From: Bifidobacterium breve
GTDB lineage: Bacteria; Actinomycetota; Acidimicrobiia; Acidimicrobiales; Ilumatobacteraceae
Direction: 5' to 3'
NCBI GenBank assembly: GCA_945889575.1
Contig: CAMDBY010000005.1
Location: 1-21,253, forward strand
DNA length: 21,253 bases
This document shows positions 14,013 through 21,253 of the stretch, one piece after another. Each line of letters begins with the position of its first letter. The first letter of the stretch is position 1. The position numbers and the translations under genes were made by a program. The notes under the pieces are model-generated. The model saw only the letters and a list, made by a program, of their open reading frames with translations. It did no database searches and was not told where the DNA came from.

Positions 14013-14913
14013 CGCGAGCTAACTGCTTTCTGAGAACAAGAAGCAGTGCAACACCGCAACCGATGATTGCAAGGCCTTGCAAGATATTGCCAGGCAACCA
14101 ATAGACAACGGTCATAATCACGCCCACAATGATGCCGAAGGCGCCCGCCACCAAGTTTTCTGATGAACGTTCACGTGATCCAAGACTGAACAACGCCGCA
14201 CCAACAGCAATAGGTATCAGACCGCCAACTCCCATGTTGAAGACATTGGCCAATGTGATTGAACCGATGACAATGAGCAAAGAACCAAACGCACGTGGCA
14301 AGAATGCAAGACCAATCCGTCTCATACCCATGGAAATCAGACCCAGGCCTCCGGCAATCAACAGCAGACCAACCACAAGGGTGTGATTATTCCCACTCAC
14401 GCTCATGGTTTCCGTTGTTGCCGTGATCGCAATGGGCACTGAAGCTGTCATCAAAATTGAACCAGAGAACTGTGAACGTGATGCGCGTAACACTCCCCAT
14501 GTTCCAGCTGCGATAGCAAGTATGCATAAGGACCATTCCGACCGCATATTTGTCATATCAAACAAGATTCCAGATGCGACTGCCGCAGCAAGTACGGAGG
14601 CAATCTCCAGCACTTCTCCGACTCTCTGCTTCTCACTCGCCGCACTAGACAACTTGCGTGAGAAGTAACCGACAACTACAGCAACTACATACAGCAGCAC
14701 AGCTATTCCAGCCTGCGGAACATTGACAACTAGGCCCGCAACCATGAAACCAACACCAATTGTGATGAGAATTGCCGCAAGATATGACACCAATTCCCGA
14801 ACTGAAAAAGCGAGTGTTGGTGCTTGTGCTATTTCATCAGCCCGTTCCGAAGTCAGATGCCCATCGGAAACCAATTGCTGAAGAATTTCGTTCTGTGATT
14901 TGCGTTGTTCCAT
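13978..14913 (-). CDS. DUF2157-like multi-pass membrane protein
   Basis: A 311-residue protein with a short soluble N-terminus (about 1-35, a helical Leu-Gln-Gln-Leu and Thr-Ser-Glu-Arg-Ala-Asp-Glu-Ile stretch) followed by roughly eight to ten hydrophobic segments up to about residue 297, then a charged tail. The arrangement resembles DUF2157 proteins. No enzymatic motif is visible. An AACACT sequence six bases before the ATG spacer could be a weak -10 box; there is no Shine-Dalgarno. The last 35 bp lie antisense within the serine-hydrolase gene. Function unknown. Confidence 0.6.
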   Translation of the reverse strand: MEQRKSQNEILQQLVSDGHLTSERADEIAQAPTLAFSVRELVSYLAAILITIGVGFMVAGLVVNVPQAGIAVLLYVVAVVVGYFSRKLSSAASEKQRVGEVLEIASVLAAAVASGILFDMTNMRSEWSLCILAIAAGTWGVLRASRSQFSGSILMTASVPIAITATTETMSVSGNNHTLVVGLLLIAGGLGLISMGMRRIGLAFLPRAFGSLLIVIGSITLANVFNMGVGGLIPIAVGAALFSLGSRERSSENLVAGAFGIIVGVIMTVVYWLPGNILQGLAIIGCGVALLLVLRKQLARASQLKPGAPTA

Positions 14914-14932
14914 ATATTCAGTGTTGCACTAA

Positions 14933-17038
14933 TTACGGTTCGGTTGATACCCAGTTCACCACGTCAACAATTGCGGCATCGAGAAGCGGTGCAATAAATG
15001 AGGCAAAGGTAACCGACATATGGTTATCGTCGCGATACACCAAGATGTTTCCCACCACTGTTGGGCAACCTGCATCGGTGCAAAACCATCGCCGTGTCCA
15101 CAAAACGTGAACATTTGCTGCGTCAAAGTCTTCCAACATTTGGTGCATGTCATCGCGGAATGCCGAACTAATAATTGGATTACACAGTTGAACATTTGTG
15201 TAATGGCGGCTGAGACACGTCGGAATATCTTGTCCGGGATACGGCGTATCTTCCATCAGTACAGGAGTAATGCCCTTTGCTGTTAACTGGTCAATAGTTG
15301 ACTGCAATCCAGCACGCCATTCTTTTTGCCACATTGGCACTCGAGTTGAAGCGGACAGTAAGCGATCAAAGTGCGCTACAAAAACAGTCTGCACACCGTC
15401 GGTCACCATTTGCTTTAAGACATTTTCACGCCACGGCGCACATTCCGTGTAGACCTTTCCCAACACCCTGCTGTACGTAGGTATGTCTGCTGGGGGGCAA
15501 CCACGTTTTGTATAGGTAATCAATTTCCAATTGCGTTTGATTGCTATTTTCTCAAATGCAGGAAACCACTCTGCAGCATGTGAATCGCCGTACAAACCGA
15601 TGACTGTTGATGATGTCGCGTCACCATATACACATTTCTTCGGACGTGTTGCAGAAAAACTCGCATGACAGTTGTTGCTATAGATCGTGGGCATATCAGA
15701 AATTGCACCTTGAAGCGATGGCGTAATATTTGATGGCAATCCTGTCGCAGACATTGCTTGAACAATGGCTTCAACCGGTGTGCCCTGGCTAGGCAAGCGC
15801 GGTTCAGTAGGAATAGTCGTTGTGGAAACAGAAGAATCAATAGTTGTTGATGACTCCGCAATCAATGTAGGTGCCGTTGCTGCCACGCCGCCATCGAGTG
15901 TTGGTTGATTATTTTGCGCCAGGACCGCACTACCACTGACGACGGCAATAAGAGATACTGATAACACCAACGCACGAATTCCCACAATGTTGTGGTTTCG
16001 CCGTACAGGGTTTTCTACACATCGATATGAGAACTCTGAGAGCGCAAGGGACATCATGAGGCAAACAAGCCCCTCAAACACAGAGAGTTTTTTGTCAAGT
16101 GCTGCAGCAGCAATGATTAGCACTGGCCAATGCCACAAATACGCCGAATAGGAACGCGAACCTAACCATTGCATTGGCGATAGACGCAGTAATGCATCTG
16201 GTGACCACGATGTGGCGTTTCCTCCACGCAACAAGAATGCAGTCGCCATAACGGGGGCAAGTGCCCACGGTCCAGGAAACGTAGTGGTCTCTGAAAACAA
16301 GGTCACCGTTGCAATAATTCCGACAAGCCCACACCATGCGAGCGCAGCGTTCATTCGGACAACTGTGATTGAAACACCAATCGGTACAACTGCTACAAGT
16401 GCACCAATTGCTAATTCAAATGCCCGCGTGTGAGGCGAAAAGAAAGCCCAAGGCTGCGACGAGTTCATGAGTGCCATGCATGCAACGAATGACACCACCG
16501 CTGCAATGCCAGCTGTAACGCCAACACGAAGACGTACATTGCGCACAGTTCGAGTACCAACACCGATGCACACCAACATCACAAGCGCAGGCCACACTAC
16601 ATAGAACTGTTCTTCCACAGCCAAACTCCAGTAGTGCTGCAACGGCGAAGGCGGCAATGCGGACTGCAAGTAGTCAGCTCCCCGATTCGCAAACACAAAG
16701 TTTGATGAGAACAATGCAACAGCAAGAACATCATGGGACAGCGATCGCAATCGCAATGGCTCTAGCCAGATCCAAGATGCAATAAGAGTTACAACTGCCA
16801 CTAATGCTGAGACCGGCAAAATTCGCCTGGCACGCCTGGCATAGAACGCCCCTAATGAAACTCTGTCTGTGTTGGTCTTTTCTGCCACCAGTAAGGAGGT
16901 AATAAGAAATCCCGACACCACAAAGAAGACATCGACCCCGACATAACCCCCGCCTAGGCCAGGGACTCCGGCGTGATACAGCAAGACCGCAAGGACAGCA
17001 ATGGCACGAAGCCCTTCTATATCTGTCCGCCGTTTCAC
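14933..17038 (-). CDS. Acyltransferase-3 / SGNH O-acyltransferase (OafA/YrhL type)
   Basis: A 701-residue membrane enzyme that would move acyl (often acetyl) groups onto cell-surface polysaccharide or peptidoglycan. The N-terminal acyltransferase-3 domain (about 1-370, some ten helices) starts with Ile-Glu-Gly-Leu-Arg-Ala-Ile-Ala-Val and holds the conserved His22, with Phe-Phe-Val-Val-Ser-Gly-Phe-Leu-Ile-Thr at 38-47. A Ser/Thr-rich linker (about 395-412) leads to an external SGNH domain (about 440-701) with the nucleophile in Gly-Asp-Ser-His at 484-487 and Asp-x-x-His at 670-673. The GTG at 17036-17038 is the start; AATACT seven bases upstream hints at a leaderless mRNA. No saccharide-synthesis gene lies nearby, so the acceptor is unknown. 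Confidence 0.88.
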   Translation of the reverse strand: MKRRTDIEGLRAIAVLAVLLYHAGVPGLGGGYVGVDVFFVVSGFLITSLLVAEKTNTDRVSLGAFYARRARRILPVSALVAVVTLIASWIWLEPLRLRSLSHDVLAVALFSSNFVFANRGADYLQSALPPSPLQHYWSLAVEEQFYVVWPALVMLVCIGVGTRTVRNVRLRVGVTAGIAAVVSFVACMALMNSSQPWAFFSPHTRAFELAIGALVAVVPIGVSITVVRMNAALAWCGLVGIIATVTLFSETTTFPGPWALAPVMATAFLLRGGNATSWSPDALLRLSPMQWLGSRSYSAYLWHWPVLIIAAAALDKKLSVFEGLVCLMMSLALSEFSYRCVENPVRRNHNIVGIRALVLSVSLIAVVSGSAVLAQNNQPTLDGGVAATAPTLIAESSTTIDSSVSTTTIPTEPRLPSQGTPVEAIVQAMSATGLPSNITPSLQGAISDMPTIYSNNCHASFSATRPKKCVYGDATSSTVIGLYGDSHAAEWFPAFEKIAIKRNWKLITYTKRGCPPADIPTYSRVLGKVYTECAPWRENVLKQMVTDGVQTVFVAHFDRLLSASTRVPMWQKEWRAGLQSTIDQLTAKGITPVLMEDTPYPGQDIPTCLSRHYTNVQLCNPIISSAFRDDMHQMLEDFDAANVHVLWTRRWFCTDAGCPTVVGNILVYRDDNHMSVTFASFIAPLLDAAIVDVVNWVSTEP

Positions 17039-17124
17039 CGTTACGAGTATTGCCGCTTAGGGACGCCGGGTGCGGGCACCGTCAAATCTGGCCAAAATGG
17101 CGACCCCTTGGCGAGTGGTCTAAG

Positions 17125-17155
17125 GTCGTAGAAACATTTCCAACGACACCCTTAG
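17125..17155 (+). promoter_or_regulatory. Hairpin-capable leader over the ribosome site of the amino-acid-binding lipoprotein
   Basis: CTAAGG at 17120-17125 can pair with CCTTAG at 17150-17155, continued by TCGT/ACGA inside with a three-base bulge. The 3' arm reaches into the ribosome site AGGAG (17154-17158). Formation would hide that site. The same TAAGGT could instead be part of a -10 box, in which case the arm would not be transcribed. So the hairpin is only a possibility. Confidence 0.25.
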
Positions 17156-17163
17156 GAGTCACC

Positions 17164-17976
17164 ATGGCACGTACCACCCGTCTGCTTGCATCGCTTGCAG
17201 CACTTTCATTCATTGTCGCTTCATGCGGCGGCAGCGATTCGTCATCTGACACAACTGCTGCAGCAGGTTCAACCGAAACACAGGAATTGACATTCACGCC
17301 AATTGCTGAGGGCAAGTTGACTGTCTGCTCAGATGCCCCATACGAGCCATTCGAATTCCAGAACGAAGATGGCACTTGGACCGGATTCGACATGGACATC
17401 ATGACCGCAATCGCAGAGCGCTACGGCCTTGCTCTCGAAGTAACTGTTCAGCCATTTGACGGAATTTGGTTGGCTCCTAAAGCTGGCACATGTGACGTAG
17501 TGGCATCATCACTAACAATCACCGAAGAGCGCGCCGCAAACGCTGCGTTCTCAGATGGTTACTTTGATTCGTTCCAGTCACTTCTTGTACGCACAGAAGA
17601 TAAAGAAACATTGAATAGTCTTGCGTCACTGAGCGGCAAGACCGTTGCAGTACAAACCGGCACAACCGGTGAAGAGTACGCAAAGGCCAATGCACCCGAT
17701 GCAAAGATTCAGTCATTCGACGATGCAGCCGCAATGTTCTTGGCTCTTGAGTCAAAGCAAGTAGATGCAGTTCTTCAGGACTTCCCAATCAATGCATTCC
17801 GTGCAACTAAAATGGGCACCTCAGCAGTATCCATCAAGTTTGACACCGAATCCGAAAAGTATGGTTTCGCAACATCACAAGAAAACACTGATCTTGTAGC
17901 AGCAATTAACGCCAGCCTCACAGAATTCCGTGCGAATGGCGTGTACGACGGCATCTTCAAGAAGTACTTCGGCTAG
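17164..17976 (+). CDS. Polar amino acid ABC transporter, substrate-binding lipoprotein
   Basis: A 270-residue extracellular solute-binding protein of family 3 (SBP_bac_3). The N-terminal signal peptide ends in a lipobox Val-Ala-Ser-Cys with Cys21, followed by Gly-Gly-Ser and a Ser/Thr-rich tether. The mature part has Ala-Pro-Tyr-Glu-Pro-Phe-Glu-Phe and Gly-Phe-Asp-Met-Asp-Ile-Met, typical of amino acid binding lobes, and Val-Ala-Val-Gln-Thr-Gly-Thr-Thr-Gly in the second lobe. ATG 17164 is chosen because AGGAG lies just before it and it gives a proper signal; the longer form from 17050 does not. It heads a gene set with permease and ATPase. Glutamate, glutamine, histidine or arginine are the usual ligands; the sequence does not tell which. 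Confidence 0.9.
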   Translation: MARTTRLLASLAALSFIVASCGGSDSSSDTTAAAGSTETQELTFTPIAEGKLTVCSDAPYEPFEFQNEDGTWTGFDMDIMTAIAERYGLALEVTVQPFDGIWLAPKAGTCDVVASSLTITEERAANAAFSDGYFDSFQSLLVRTEDKETLNSLASLSGKTVAVQTGTTGEEYAKANAPDAKIQSFDDAAAMFLALESKQVDAVLQDFPINAFRATKMGTSAVSIKFDTESEKYGFATSQENTDLVAAINASLTEFRANGVYDGIFKKYFG

Positions 17977-18022
17977 GCCACAACAGGTCACTTTCCATTA
18001 CCTATAACAACCTCTGAGAGCC

Positions 18023-18814
18023 ATGGCCATCAGCAAGCGCAAGAAGGCGCAATACCGGCGTATAACCGTGTATGTACTTTCTGTAATCGCTCTGTTGGCC
18101 ATGGTTCTTGTTGTTGATTGGGGTCGACTACAGAGCGCCATGTTCCAGTGGGACATTGTGGTTGAACAGTTTCCAGACATTCTTACTAGTGCCGCGAAGA
18201 ACACAATCATCTTCACCATTTTGGGCTTTGCGGGCGGACTCTCATTTGGTCTGTTATTTGCACTCATGCGCCTCAGTACTATTCGCCCGTATCGCTGGTT
18301 TGCAGCAACATACATCGAGATCTTCCGTGGTATTCCACTTCTCGTCACTCTTTTAATTCTTGGGTTTGGTATACCCATCGCAACCGGTTGGCGTTGGCCC
18401 AACCCATACCTTCAAGGCGCTGTTCCGCTAGCGCTTGTCGCAAGTGCATATATGGCAGAAACAATTCGTGCAGGAATTGAGGCAGTGCCAAAAGGTCAGA
18501 TGGAAGCTGCGCGTTCATTGGGCATGTCATATTCTCGCGCCATGATCACCATCATCATTCCTCAAGCATTACGCATCATCGTGCCACCACTAACAAACGA
18601 ATTTGTCCTTCTCATTAAAGACACATCACTCATCTCGGTACTTGGCGTTACCGCAGGAACTCGTGACCTTGCTCGTTTTGGTCGTGATGGTGTGAATCAC
18701 ACAGCAAATGCAACTCCCCTAATTGTTGCTGGACTTGTGTATTTGGCAATGACTGTTCCTCTTACTCAACTTGTGGCGTGGATGGAACGACGCGAGAAGG
18801 CAGCAAGCCGATGA
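18023..18814 (+). CDS. Polar amino acid ABC transporter, permease (HisM/GlnP family)
   Basis: A 263-residue inner-membrane permease with a basic N-terminus and about five to six helices. The cytoplasmic EAA loop is seen at 161-181 (Glu-Ala-Ala-Arg-Ser-Leu-Gly-Met ... Ile-Ile-Pro-Gln-Ala), which contacts the ATPase. Phe-Arg-Gly-Ile-Pro-Leu-Leu at 101-107 is a typical HisM/GlnP motif. It starts 46 bp after the binding protein and its last four bases overlap the ATPase start, so the three genes form one operon. Only one permease is present, suggesting that it acts as a homodimer. Confidence 0.9.
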   Translation: MAISKRKKAQYRRITVYVLSVIALLAMVLVVDWGRLQSAMFQWDIVVEQFPDILTSAAKNTIIFTILGFAGGLSFGLLFALMRLSTIRPYRWFAATYIEIFRGIPLLVTLLILGFGIPIATGWRWPNPYLQGAVPLALVASAYMAETIRAGIEAVPKGQMEAARSLGMSYSRAMITIIIPQALRIIVPPLTNEFVLLIKDTSLISVLGVTAGTRDLARFGRDGVNHTANATPLIVAGLVYLAMTVPLTQLVAWMERREKAASR

Positions 18815-19554
18815 ACTCAGACGTCGTTGTCAGCATCACTGATCTCAATAAATCATTTGGTGATAATCATGTGTTGCGTGGCATTGATCTACAAGTGCAA
18901 CGTGGCGAAGTGGTCTGCATTATTGGTCCATCTGGTTCAGGCAAGAGCACATTGTTGCGGTGCGTCAACATGTTAGAAACACCAACTGCCGGAACTGTTG
19001 TGGTTCTTGGTCGTGAACTGACAGACATTGACTGTGATCTTGATGAGGCACGGGCACACATTGGAATGGTTTTCCAGCAATTCAATTTGTTTCCTCACAT
19101 GACTGCATTAGAAAACGTGTGTGTCGCACAACGCAAAGTATTAAAACGAAGCGAAGACGAAGCAGCAACAATTGCTCACGGTTTACTTGCCCGTGTTGGA
19201 CTAGTTGAGAAAGACAATGCTTATCCTGCGCAACTTTCTGGTGGGCAACAGCAGCGAGTTGCAATTGCTCGTGCGCTTGCCATGAACCCTGACGTGATGT
19301 TGTTTGACGAAGCGACAAGTGCGCTCGATCCGGAACTAATTGGCGAAGTGTTGCAAGTGATGCAATCGCTAGCCCAAGAAGGAATGACCATGTTGGTCGT
19401 TACCCATGAAATGGGCTTTGCAAAGGGTGTTGCAGACAGAGTTGTGTTTATGGATGGCGGTGTCATCATCGAGCAAGGCCCACCGTCCCAGGTAATTTCG
19501 GCTCCTGTTGAAGAACGTACCCGTGCGTTCCTTTCAAGCGTCCTTAACCACTAA
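18811..19554 (+). CDS. Polar amino acid ABC transporter, ATP-binding protein (GlnQ/HisP family)
   Basis: A 247-residue ATPase that powers the importer from the cytoplasmic side. Walker A Gly39-Pro-Ser-Gly-Ser-Gly-Lys-Ser-Thr47, the Q-loop Gln89, signature Leu-Ser-Gly-Gly-Gln-Gln-Gln-Arg at 142-149, Walker B ending in Asp166-Glu167, and the switch His199 are all present. The ATG at 18811 overlaps the permease TGA (ATGA). The in-frame 18778 start would extend into the permease. GAAGG lies upstream. No inactivating change is visible. Confidence 0.95.
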   Translation: MNSDVVVSITDLNKSFGDNHVLRGIDLQVQRGEVVCIIGPSGSGKSTLLRCVNMLETPTAGTVVVLGRELTDIDCDLDEARAHIGMVFQQFNLFPHMTALENVCVAQRKVLKRSEDEAATIAHGLLARVGLVEKDNAYPAQLSGGQQQRVAIARALAMNPDVMLFDEATSALDPELIGEVLQVMQSLAQEGMTMLVVTHEMGFAKGVADRVVFMDGGVIIEQGPPSQVISAPVEERTRAFLSSVLNH

Positions 19555-19566
19555 CCACCCCGCACG

Positions 19567-19579
19567 TAGAGTTTCCGCA
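19567..19579 (+). promoter_or_regulatory. Leaderless -10 element for the DUF2786 gene
   Basis: TAGAGT (19567-19572) plus seven bases precedes the ATG at 19580. It lies in the 25-bp gap after the ATPase stop and would give the DUF2786 pair its own transcript. Confidence 0.45.
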
Positions 19580-20257
19580 ATGAGCGACCAGCGCGACCGC
19601 ATCAATGCCATGTTGAATCTGGCGCAACATCCCAACACACCGCAAGCCGAAGCTGAATCGGCTCTTGCTATGGCATCAAAACTGATGCAAAAACATGGAC
19701 TCTCGCAATCTGACATCACGTCGTCTCGTCCAGAAGAAGACAGTACGGTCGTTGTCGAACGCGTTCGGGTTGGTGGGCTGTATCGGGTTCGACGTCAGAA
19801 TATTTTGTACACCATCGCTCTGTTGCATTCCTGCGCTGGCTATCGCACAGAAGATGAAAGCGATGAATGTGTTCTGGTTCTCTATGGTCGCGCATCCGAT
19901 ATTTTCGCAACTCGAACTTTGTTTGCTGCTGCTGACGCCATGGGAGCACGTCTCTTGCCTCGCGGTGACAGGTCATGGCGGGTTGCATGGTGGAAAGGGT
20001 TCCAGTTAGGTATTCAAGAATCGCTTTCGGTTGCCCGCAAAGATTTCGTATCCGAAACTCCTGGTTCGGGACTTGTCCTTGCAGATCGCATGAAACGTGC
20101 CCAACATGAATTGCGCGTCAATGGTCCACCACTTCGGGGTGGCTATACATATAGCGATACATCATCTGGTGCATACATCAACGGTAAAAGCGCTGGTAGC
20201 GGGTTCGGCGGTTCTGGCCGATCCTTTACCGCTGGGGTGCGCGGCGAATTGTCGTGA
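19580..20257 (+). CDS. DUF2786-domain protein
   Basis: A 225-residue soluble protein of unknown function. Residues about 3-46 form a helical DUF2786 domain (Asp-Arg-Ile-x-Ala-Met-Leu-Asn-Leu-Ala, then Glu-Ala-Glu-x-Ala-Leu-x-Met-Ala-x-x-Leu-Met-x-Lys-His-Gly-Leu). A middle alpha/beta part follows up to about 180, with a Tyr-Arg-Val-Arg-Arg-Gln-Asn region, and the C-terminus is Gly/Ser-rich and probably flexible. The longer start at 19508 overlaps the ATPase gene, whereas ATG 19580 has the leaderless box. Its GTGA overlap with the HExxH protein marks the two as a pair. DUF2786 proteins also occur in phages, but no other phage gene is here. Confidence 0.72.
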   Translation: MSDQRDRINAMLNLAQHPNTPQAEAESALAMASKLMQKHGLSQSDITSSRPEEDSTVVVERVRVGGLYRVRRQNILYTIALLHSCAGYRTEDESDECVLVLYGRASDIFATRTLFAAADAMGARLLPRGDRSWRVAWWKGFQLGIQESLSVARKDFVSETPGSGLVLADRMKRAQHELRVNGPPLRGGYTYSDTSSGAYINGKSAGSGFGGSGRSFTAGVRGELS

Positions 20258-20730
20258 ACGCACTCAACACATTTGTTCAGGTTGCAGTCGCTCGCGCCAA
20301 CGAATACCAGAAATGCTCACCTGAACAAGCACTGACCTATGCGTGCGAAGACATTGTCGATAATGAACTTGGCTCACGCAATTTCACATCGCGACACATT
20401 GATGAGTGGATGCAACATGTGTGTACTCGCGAAGATATTGATATGCCACAGGTAGTCGTTGGACGAGTAGTTCGATCATCCCTAGCTTCTGCTGATATTG
20501 AATCAAATACAATTTGTTTTCGCGGCAAAGTCACCACAGCAGCAACAGCGTTACATGAGGTTGCTCATGTCATCGTGGGGGCAGACTCTCATGGTGTTCT
20601 GTTTCGTGATGAGCTTGTTCGTCTCGCTCGCGCACATATCTCGGTGGACTATGCGGCTTTGCTGTATGGCGTATACCAAGGTGTCGGGCTAGAGATGTCT
20701 CCGTGGCCTGCCAGTGCGTCTCGACGCTAA
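20254..20730 (+). CDS. HExxH metallopeptidase-like protein (possible TIGR04338 type)
   Basis: A 158-residue protein with a zinc-peptidase motif His101-Glu102-Val-Ala-His105 and, eight residues on, Ser-His113-Gly-Val-Leu-Phe, where His113 would be the third ligand (as in SprT-like HExxH...HGxxF arrangements). The surrounding Ala-Leu-His-Glu-Val-Ala-His-Val-Ile-Val fits one helix. No signal peptide is seen. GTG 20254 overlaps the DUF2786 stop, so translation is coupled. I recall a TIGR04338 family of actinobacterial putative metallohydrolases of this size; this is not verified. The target is unknown, and the DUF2786 protein could be a partner. Confidence 0.7.
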   Translation: MNALNTFVQVAVARANEYQKCSPEQALTYACEDIVDNELGSRNFTSRHIDEWMQHVCTREDIDMPQVVVGRVVRSSLASADIESNTICFRGKVTTAATALHEVAHVIVGADSHGVLFRDELVRLARAHISVDYAALLYGVYQGVGLEMSPWPASASRR

Positions 20731-20750
20731 GGGGTCGCCTTCGTACCGAT

Positions 20751-20762
20751 TAGATTGCAGTC
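20751..20762 (+). promoter_or_regulatory. Leaderless -10 element for the nitroreductase
   Basis: TAGATT (20751-20756) plus six bases precedes the ATG at 20763, as at 12777. No Shine-Dalgarno sequence is present. Confidence 0.55.
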
Positions 20763-21253
20763 ATGAGCGACGCTGACAATCTATATTCCATTCTTTCTAC
20801 AACCCGATCCATTCGGCGCATCAGTGATAAAGCTGTTGACGATGCAACTCTTGAGCGAGTCTTGCAAGCAGCAATCTGGGCACCAAGTGGTGGCAACAGA
20901 CAACCGTGGCGCATCATTGCAGTGCGTGACCGCGCACTAAAACAAAAACTCGGAGAAATTTATGCGGCCGAATGGGCCACATACGTTGAATTCAACATGA
21001 AGCGTGTTGAAGGAATGCCAGAAAATATCGTGGAGGCAACACGCGCCGGTCTTGCGGTCGGCACACGTCTTGCTGAATCACTTGCCGACGTTCCTGTTGT
21101 CGTTATGTTCATTCATGATCCTCGTGAAGTATTCGTCACTGATGGAAACCTCGGACGCACACCAGTTGTGGGCGGAGCATCCTTGTACCCCGCAGTACAA
21201 AACTTGTTACTTGCAGCACGCGCAGAAGGCTTAGGCGGAGTTCTCACCACCCT
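20763..21253 (+). CDS. Nitroreductase-family protein (partial, cut by window end)
   Basis: The first 163 residues of a flavin-dependent nitroreductase; the stop lies beyond the window. The N-terminal Thr-Thr-Arg-Ser-Ile-Arg-Arg is the FMN-phosphate-binding segment, followed by Trp-Ala-Pro-Ser-Gly-Gly-Asn-Arg-Gln-Pro-Trp-Arg (about 39-50), typical of the family. Ala-Ser-Leu-Tyr-Pro-Ala-Val-Gln-Asn-Leu-Leu-Leu-Ala-Ala-Arg and Gly-Leu-Gly-Gly-Val-Leu-Thr-Thr near the end match the second FMN region. Such enzymes reduce nitro groups, quinones or enones with NAD(P)H. A leaderless promoter makes it a separate unit from the pair upstream. Confidence 0.85.
   Translation, partial: MSDADNLYSILSTTRSIRRISDKAVDDATLERVLQAAIWAPSGGNRQPWRIIAVRDRALKQKLGEIYAAEWATYVEFNMKRVEGMPENIVEATRAGLAVGTRLAESLADVPVVVMFIHDPREVFVTDGNLGRTPVVGGASLYPAVQNLLLAARAEGLGGVLTT

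Noticed and set aside
17069..17080. GGTGC-GG-GCACC palindrome upstream of the ABC importer
   Set aside because: Arms are only 5 bp in a GC-rich stretch and no box or start is placed sensibly around it.
17050..17163. N-terminal extension of the binding lipoprotein
   Set aside because: It would bury the signal peptide; ATG 17164 has AGGAG and yields a correct lipobox.
18778..18810. Extended start of the ABC ATPase
   Set aside because: It overlaps the permease coding end; ATG 18811 gives the usual length and ATGA coupling.
1..21253. CRISPR arrays, tRNA or rRNA genes, transposases, phage integrase or attachment sites
   Set aside because: No spaced repeats, cloverleaf-like segments or corresponding proteins were seen on either strand.

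Overview
The window looks like a piece of the chromosome of a free-living actinobacterium of moderate GC content (about half G+C by eye). An Acidimicrobiia-type aquatic lineage fits best. The hints are an SCO6745-family protein, a lipoprotein leader ending in a typical actinobacterial Cys-Gly-Gly-Ser, HExxH and DUF2786 proteins of actinobacterial flavour, GTG/TTG starts, and promoters placed so that the transcript begins at the start codon. The taxonomic call is an inference. The DNA is very tightly packed: 24 genes cover nearly everything, no gap exceeds about 130 bp, and no RNA gene, CRISPR array, insertion sequence or phage module is visible.

Layout. (1) 27-1214 (-) is an amidohydrolase, divergent from a plus-strand run at 1333-3497. 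That run holds a PhnY-like Fe(II)/2-oxoglutarate oxygenase, a PhnZ-like HD-domain oxygenase overlapping it by 4 nt, and a SurE phosphatase. PhnY plus PhnZ is the oxidative route that turns 2-aminoethylphosphonate into glycine and phosphate. The divergent intergenic region carries a candidate PHO box. An SCO6745-family gene follows with its own promoter. (2) 4396-5601 holds a DUF2071 protein divergent from an SRPBCC protein. (3) 5598-8659 is a small aromatic catabolic locus. On the minus strand are a single-domain extradiol-type VOC protein, an MhpA-like flavin hydroxylase and a 53-residue zinc-ribbon protein; divergent from them is a fumarylacetoacetate-hydrolase-family enzyme. Together they could make a short hydroxylation, ring-cleavage and hydrolysis route. 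(4) 8672-11162 (-) is a tight operon: Gfo/Idh/MocA oxidoreductase, four-helix membrane protein, DHRS12-like SDR. (5) 11261-12726 (+) is a kinase-like phosphotransferase coupled to an AhpD/CMD-family protein, followed by a class C beta-lactamase-like serine hydrolase (12777-14012). (6) 13978-17038 (-) holds a DUF2157-like membrane protein and an acyltransferase-3/SGNH O-acyltransferase. (7) 17164-19554 (+) is a complete polar amino acid ABC importer: lipoprotein, permease, ATPase. (8) 19580-20730 (+) is an uncharacterised DUF2786 plus HExxH metallopeptidase-like pair. (9) 20763-end (+) is a nitroreductase cut by the window edge.

Most noteworthy signals: the phosphonate oxidation pair with a candidate PHO box and a linked SurE phosphatase; a recurrent TAnnnT box exactly 6-7 nt before the start codon at seven genes, implying leaderless transcripts; a palindrome lying over one of these boxes in front of the FAA-hydrolase gene; and the small overlapping zinc-ribbon gene of the aromatic locus. 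No gene here is a proven new system. The function calls are from motif recognition only, with no database search.
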